Of a stretch of 64,000 nt of DNA, positions 57,303 to 64,000 are shown piece after piece (position 1 is the first letter of the stretch; every line of letters begins with the position of its first letter). Source of the DNA: Trichuris trichiura (Eukaryota > Nematoda > Enoplea > Trichinellida > Trichuridae). The stretch lies in NCBI GenBank assembly GCA_037903355.1, contig JBAJFE010000042.1, positions 1,810,001-1,874,000 on the forward strand, written 5' to 3'. The notes under the pieces were generated by a model, which searched no databases, was not told the DNA's origin, and saw only the letters and a program-made list of their open reading frames with translations. The translations under genes were made by a program, and so were the position numbers.

Positions 57303-57639
57303 AACATGATTGAGGCGATCTATGGACTTCAGAAAAAAAGTTTTCTGCGACTGCATATTTCGATCCGTTTGCCAATAAAGTCCGCGTTTGGAAGAAAACT
57401 GTTCAGTTCCCACTTTAGCGATCAGTAACCCTGACTGAAATGTATGTTAACTTCAAAGTTGAACGAAGCTAGTTATGAGGTCGGTAATAGTTTCAGTTTC
57501 TTCCTAAGTAATCGTCGAGTTAATCTACAGGGGTATCCAAAGGTTTCTGGCCTCCACCGTTTCCAGGTTGTCTTGGGGCACTAGCTTTTATTATGTTCAA
57601 ATACAACATATATTAAGTTCAATGTACTTCTCACATCAG

Positions 57640-58480
57640 GACCTTAGGTTCTTTAAGCCGTTGAAAAAAAAGTTTACTTCGCACGACTCACTGTGGCTCT
57701 GACGGTTGAGTACAAGTGGTTTTGATTCGTGAAGAAAGTTCCTAAGAGATGTTGCTTCAAATTTCCAGATTGGAAACAGTCCGTCGGTGCCAGATATGGG
57801 CTGTAGAGCGGATGGTTCAGCAACTTGAATCCGCATTCGTGTAGGGCAGCAAATGCAGCTATTGACTTGCGAACTAGCGCGTTGTTCTGGAGAAGCAGAA
57901 TTCCGCGGCTGAGCGTCCTTGGCGCTTTTCCTTGATTGAGCCTGAAACTTTGAAAAGCAAATTAGTGTAGTACCGGCCCGTGATGATGGTATTCTCTTTC
58001 AAATAGTCAGTCGAAAGAATTCTTTCCGTATGCGAAAAACTGAGGCCAAAACCTTCCCTGCTCGAGTCTCCATACGAGACCTGACGGGCCAGGGAGAGTC
58101 CTTATGCTTCTAGGTTCTGGTTTGTTCGTAGGATTCAGGGTCATTGATGGATTCACAACTCGTCAACAGTTAGGATGCGCAGCAGAAAGTTTCCCTCTGA
58201 TTCTTGGTAGAACCGTAAAAATTTTTCCGAGTAGTCAACTTGAAGTTCTTTCTCAGTGAAAGAGTTTTGGGCACCTAGCGTGACGTGACCTTTGCCATTC
58301 CCAAATGACCGGCTAGAATCCTTTCAACTTTACCGTATGAAAGCTGAGCCTGTCGCATGATTTCCGCAATTGACAGACACCCTTCTGTTCTGCGTAACCA
58401 TCTTCTCAACAGATGCAATGTTTTCTTCTGAGGCTGCCTGTGCTGGTCGTATTGAGCTCTCATCATTGATAGGTTTTCTT
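57640..58480 (-). pseudogene. Decayed mariner transposase
   Basis: Minus-strand reading from about 58470 gives LSIAEIMRQAQLSYGKVERIL followed by HLGMAKVTSR, the mariner helix-turn-helix segment. Then, across frameshifts, come ESINDPESYEQ (first Asp region, with the Asp context eroded), GKVLASVF, RYYTNLL and a C-terminal GTDGLFPIWKFEA. This resembles the HPPYSPDLAPSDYHLF region poorly. Many stops; inactive. It differs from the 17-kb copy. Confidence 0.75.
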
Positions 58481-61400
58481 CCTTGCCAGAATTCTGCGAT
58501 CTGAAAGTTCTATTGGCTGTAAATCCTGTAGCTTTCAGAAGACTTTTTTGTTTCGGTTCCCTCGCGGAACAAAAATTCAGTAAATGCTTTTAGCTTGAAA
58601 CTTATTTCAGCTCCATTCTTTTAGAAATTGAGCCGAAATAGAACGTTCTCATTCGTCAACCCCTTAGCGAAACTTTGCCAAACTTTGTTTGCGGACATTA
58701 GAGACGACAAGCGTCGAAATTTTTGAGTCAGGGTACAGTGGAGCAAAGGCTTGAAATTTTGTGTACTCCTGCATGAGGCGCAGTCATTTCGGCGGAACAG
58801 GCTATATAATGCTCGCGCCATTTGCGTTTTCTTTTTGTACAGTCTCTTAAACTCAAGCAAATCAGTCACTATTTCTCTTGTTCAGTTATTCCTATTTCAT
58901 TTGCTCAGCGAAAGGATTCAGAAAAAAAAATTAATTTTGCTTTACGGTCGCTCGAATGCTAATTTCAATTTTATCAGTAAAGGCCCAAGATTTTACCATG
59001 CTTAAGTCTTTTACGTGTTAAGGACGAAATCAGACTGTGTTTCAGTGTGCAAAAATGTTCGATAAGTAGAGGGCGCGTTTTTCGTCACAAGTTTTCGTCC
59101 ATTACCTGGTAACCGTAGCACCGAAATGCCAGCTTATACGAGCTATAATTGAATCCGTTAAATGTAGCAAATTCTACAAAAACAGCGGAAGTTTCGATTC
59201 CTTTGTGATCTAACTGCAGTATTTAGTGAATAAAATAAATCCGAAAACGTTTTTGCCTCTTATACTGTTTTGCTTTGTTAAACGAGTTCGATCGTGATTT
59301 ATAAAGATAAATAGGAGTCTATTACGTAATTTTCAATTCTAAGTTCTCTAAGTGAAAGTTTGCGTGCTTCATTTCGTTTTATAGGTGTCTCATGTTGCAG
59401 CTCATTTCTGTTATCATTCTGCGTATTGTTTGACCAAATTGTTTTGAAAAATTACGTTCAGTATTGGCCGTCAATTAATGGGATGGAATTCCAGCTGAAG
59501 GTTATGCTTGAGAATGAGCACTATAAGACTATTTATGTGTTGCTGAATTAACGTAGCCGAGTATTTTTTTATGTTGCTCTTATATCGAAGATTATCAAAT
59601 GTGATTTTTTACTCTATGTTGTACAAATCCGGTGGTTTGATTTTCTGTTTATACTGATCAGGTAGTCATTCTGCAATTGCAACAATGCCCTTTTGAAAAT
59701 TAAGTTACACATGTTTGAGACTCGATGCCGCTTTAAGTCAAACGAATGATGCAATAGAAGGAGTGCGGTTGCTCATCTTGCACTGACTTTCTATTGACGA
59801 CACGTAAAGGTATCTTTGCAAATGTGGGGCATTAATATCTTAGTTTTGTTGTCCTTTTCTAAAGGACAAATGAGCAACCACATCAAGTGATTTACCAGTG
59901 AGATCGCCGTTTAAGCTTAAAAATATATTAGAACATTCACGCTTTCACGTTATTCTCTGATAAGTACCTAGAAAAATTGTTTTCTGTTTGAAAATGGCGT
60001 ACAGTAAAATGTTTTCGGCAAAATGAGAAATGAACAGACAGTCAGTTCATTGCCAGACCTGATTAGTCCGTTTGTAAGGTTGGTTAAATTAATGCTTTAA
60101 CAGTTGGTTCAGGTTTTCGTTTTTTTCAAATCCACTGATTTTAACCATCTCAATCTCTTGTGTCGGTTTAACGCGTTGCCTTCATTTTTCCAGCGTAAAA
60201 GGGCATCGCTTTTTTGGCATATTACCATAAATTGAAGATATAATACATTCGTTAAATTAACAAAAAGGAATTTGCAGTCAGTTAGTTAGAAGAGAGGAAT
60301 GCGACGTTATAGGTAACTGAATGAACGACCCTAGCTTCCAGATCGCTTTGTGGTCCTTTCCAACGTCTTTTCATTCTGTTTATTATCGCCGGGTGTCTTC
60401 TAAGATAGCATACAGCAATAGGACGTGCTGCATAACAAAAAGAATTACATTGTAACATCCTGTCCAAATCATTTTAATTATGATTTCTTATATTCACTTA
60501 TTGCTAGTGGTGCATATTGGCTTTTGCCGCTGGGTTGACTTGTTTACCCAGACACTGAAATTTCCACGAAAGGTTCTTGAACAGGGTACAGTTTTAATAG
60601 AGGTGAGCCACGTTTTGCTGTACATGTTTAGATATACGACCTAATGACACTGGTGAAGCCTGATACATGCCTCCTTACTATTGTCACTGTGCACCCTTTC
60701 GGTGTTTATCAAGTTGCATTATGTTTCGATGACTTTTTCCAATGATGGTTTAGTTTCCACGCCGTGACGTTTCTTCTAGTCCTCTAACGAGGGGTTGTCT
60801 CCGTTTGGTCTGCGGACATGTGTTTCGGTGAATATACTTTTCTTCAAATCAGGCGTTTCCACCGATTTCGTGTTTATGCGGTTGCGATTATGCGCATTGA
60901 GAAGAGCGAGTTTTCGTGTAGCAGTGCTTATATCGGGTAGGTTACCAAGGTCATAGGTACAAACTTACGCCGTGTTGCGCAGGTATATTCAAAGCGCCTG
61001 ACGACTCATCAAAGCATACGATGGCACCTCAATGGGAACGTTGAAACGTGGCCTCATAGACGATAGAAACTAGGGAACACATAATCCGAGGGTAAGTAGG
61101 TTTGCTGAAACAAATGGCCACGGATTATTGGAAAGGAAGCAAGAGAATATGGAGGGGCATAAACGAAATCGCCACCGAAAGGGGTTCTTCGAAACACGGC
61201 AGTGGAAGCATAGTAAAGGACGCCGAATTGAACCAAAAGAAGGTTGTCCTTTGGCGGCAACTATAGGTCAGTCATCTGACTTTATTAGGTCATACGTGGG
61301 GCATCGAAACTTGGTGCCTCCATCGCGTGCATCCACCTTCTACGGAAAAGACGCTTTATTTCGAATGTCTTACTCCGTAAGGAGCAGTTTGGTTATTGAT

Positions 61401-62366
61401 TCAATTTCGTTTGTAAATTCAATTGAACTTAACATTAATACCACTGCGTAGGCATATCCCGCCGTGTCCGTATTTATTCAGCGTCCGTCATCGAGATGTT
61501 TCTTGGGAAGATTAGCAGCTGTGACGTGGGCACGTTGATACTAATAGAGTGCAGCTCATTTTATGGTAATGTTTGAAGATGCGAAATGTTTCGTTTATTT
61601 AAGCTGTTTTTGCTAATGGTTGAAGGAGAGTAGGAGGTTATGAAATTATTTTTTCATTTAACTGAATACCAACATTTTCACAGGCGTGCGCTCTTAGCAT
61701 TCGCCTTAAGAGCTTGTGGGAATTGTTCGCTCGAACTGAACTGCAATTTAATCGCTTATCCTTTGCCAGCGTCTGAGATAATTCATCTTAGCTTGCTCCA
61801 GCATTAGACGCCGAGGTGCAATATTTCGCAGTACAATCTGCGATTGATTTCACATAAATTCATTGCTTAAGCATATAGTTCTTTAAATGACACTCTCGTC
61901 AGTTTTGCTTCAGCTGAGCAAAAAATGTTTAACATCGCTACGGGTAACCATGCTTTTTAAGCAGTCCTGTTCCTTTGTTCCAGGCTGAACACTATTTCCC
62001 TGTGGTTTTTCTGACATTCAGCAAAACGAAGTAAACTTTCTCTGAGCTGATTGAATATTTAATTTGCATTGGTTAGATTTCTCTAGCTTCATCGGTAAAT
62101 CAAATTGTTTGACAGCAAGATTTGGGAGAGCAAAAGTTTCAGAAGGCGAGTCGCCATTCGCAGTAATGTTTTAAGAGTGAATGGTTTATTCGTAATTGAT
62201 TACTTTTCTAACTAAAGTTGCTTTTTTCGTATTGCCAACATAAGAAACCGTAAGTTCATACGATCAAATAATGAAGCCTCACTGCAGTACATAAAGTAAT
62301 TCTGCCAAAGAGCTAGGATGTGCAGAAAAAGAAAGGGCGTTTTACTCAAGTACATCATTTGCATAT
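58481..62366. other. Region without recognisable gene
   Basis: No known protein motif in any frame. Open frames reach 107 codons (61128-61451, Lys/Arg-rich at its start) but have no family resemblance. Confidence 0.4.
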
Positions 62367-62549
62367 AGTTTGCGTTTCATGTGCGTGTTTTTTACTACGG
62401 AAAAGTACAAAGCGTTTATTTTTACTTGCCAATAAACAGTCATTAGAAGCTTTTGGATCGCTGCATGCTCTGAAAGCTTCGAAGGACTGTTTATTGGTTA
62501 GTGAAAATAAACGTTTTGCACCCTTCCGTAGTAAAAACGCGCACATGAA
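62367..62549. repeat. Imperfect palindrome, likely MITE
   Basis: TTTCATGTGCGTGTTTTTTAC near 62367 is mirrored by GTAAAAACGCGCACATGAAA ending 62549, and inner segments (AATAAACAGTC / GACTGTTTATT-like) also pair over most of 80 bases per arm. Non-coding. No target duplication identified, so the family is unknown. Confidence 0.7.
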
Positions 62550-64000
62550 ATTCAAAAACAGCGCTAAAAAATCATTTGTTTTCGATAGCTTGCGTAGATT
62601 AAGGATATTTTAACATAGAGCTAAAATCTATCACTGGGTTTCTCGTAAGCCTAAAATAAGGAACTTTTAAGGCTACATTCTTTGCACATAGTTTAAGTGA
62701 AAACTTATACTAATCTATACCTAATAACTACATGGCATGCAAACATTTGCAAGTTTTAACGTTTTGCTATCAAGTCAGCTATAGATAGGCGTGGTACAAG
62801 AGAAGCGTATTGAGGATGCTGTACCGGTCAGCTTCACTATTCTAAAATTATGCCTTTGAAGATGCGGCTGGATGAAATCGGGCGTTCGTATGCGGTATGA
62901 CAGTTGAATGGCAGCCGCTCAGCTAGCATGCTTTTATTTTGAACTGAAGACGGAAAAGCAGCTGAGTGTTTTGGAAAGCTGCCTGCAACAGCTCCCTACC
63001 TCTCCATGCATCAAATTAGGCGATTAAAACAGCGGCCCTACAAAATAAGCATAACAAATACGGTTTCAGACACGTAGACAGAATCCCTGTCAGCTGTAGA
63101 GTGAAGCGTTATTTAAATAAGCGATTCAAACCAATTTGCAAAGCGACAGGTTGGTTTGCTACGTTGTCGCTCCTTTAAGCGTTTTCTTTTGTTATTCGTT
63201 GCTAAAATAGTTAAAGCACAAATGAGTAAAGTTTCTGAACAGTTCTGCAAGTTTCTGTTCGTCCATTCCATTACGTCATATCAAAGGAATTTAAGGCGAT
63301 GCCTTGCAATATTATTGATAATTTCATTCTTTCTTGTGCTGCTTTTGATCTGCTTGAAAACAACAATTTTATTAGCACTCACAAAAAAGCTTTTCGCGTC
63401 TATCCATGCCTCGCCATCAACCAAATGATATAATGTTGCGCTGCCAATAAATGATTAATAACATATGAAAGATCGAACCTGATCTGAAGTCTCATAAAGA
63501 CTTTGTTTTCGTTCTTATTCAACGTTTATCGTGATTTATATGAAAGGTCATTTACAAAGCATTGAGCTTTTCGGCTGAAAGCATTGCTATTGTTAGTAAT
63601 GCAGTTTTTAGAACATCTAAATGAAAAGTTTCTTTCTCATTTACCGCATGTGTTTGATCACTTAAGCAAGTTTTTATCTGGCTTTATTTTATCTTCACTA
63701 TATTTTTCATAAGCCAATGCATAAGGGTTCAGTCTGCAAAGATGAGGAGACAGGTTGTCTAATAGAAGAAATCCCGCGAAGATTTTAGAATAAAAAAACA
63801 GAAGCGAATGGTGTAATGTAGGTTGTCATCTTAAGGACTGCGAATTCTCGTTTATACAGCCGCTTGTTTAACTAAAAGTAAGGTGGTTCATGTACCTACG
63901 ATTAAGCAAGTGAATCACGCAATTTTACATCTTGTACTGGAGATGGCTGAATGAATGTTTCTCTTTCGAATACAGGGTTCTGTGCAGTGCGGTCATAAAT
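62550..64000. other. Region without recognisable gene
   Basis: AT-rich sequence to the window edge with no gene or repeat recognised. Confidence 0.4.

Overview
This is a eukaryotic window with spliced genes: GT-AG introns often only 45 to 65 bases long, AT-rich intergenic DNA and many transposon copies. Splice-acceptor-like sequence lies 2 to 5 bases upstream of the start codons of the KH-protein and METTL16 genes, which would fit spliced-leader trans-splicing. With the protein sequences this suggests a nematode, possibly of the Trichinella/Trichuris side of the phylum; that placement is inference.

Layout. 1-11.7 kb: no recognisable gene, two palindromic repeats. 11.7-22.8 kb: a small uncharacterised basic protein gene (minus) head to head with a poly(rC)-binding/hnRNP K-type KH protein gene (plus) whose introns hold a mariner copy and two palindromic elements. 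24-25 kb: a Ty3/Gypsy integrase remnant abutting a mariner remnant. 26.3-28.7 kb: two convergent genes for mitochondrial large-subunit ribosomal proteins, mL51 and uL18m. 28.9-31.6 kb: a Penelope-like retroelement with inverted arms, itself hit twice by a second family. 32.2 kb: a small hAT-type element. 32.9-42.5 kb: the nine-exon METTL16 RNA methyltransferase gene; its last intron carries a 4.5-kb palindrome of two inverted pogo/Tigger transposons. 44.3-46.2 kb: selenophosphate synthetase 2 (minus), a selenoprotein gene with in-frame UGA and a SECIS element. 46.6-47.4 kb: intronless eIF6, head to head with it. 48.3-50.6 kb: a second, nearly open Penelope-like element. 54.4-57.3 kb: twelve-exon CCT6. 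57.6-58.5 kb: a decayed mariner. 58.5-64 kb: no recognisable gene.

The host genes are housekeeping functions: RNA binding, mitochondrial and cytosolic ribosome biogenesis, U6/SAM-linked RNA methylation, selenium metabolism and protein folding. They are not an operon. The unusual part of the window is the mobile DNA: a set of fold-back elements built from inverted copies of a Penelope-like 3' end, each containing a hammerhead-ribozyme-like core and most bounded by target duplications of 11 to 15 bases.
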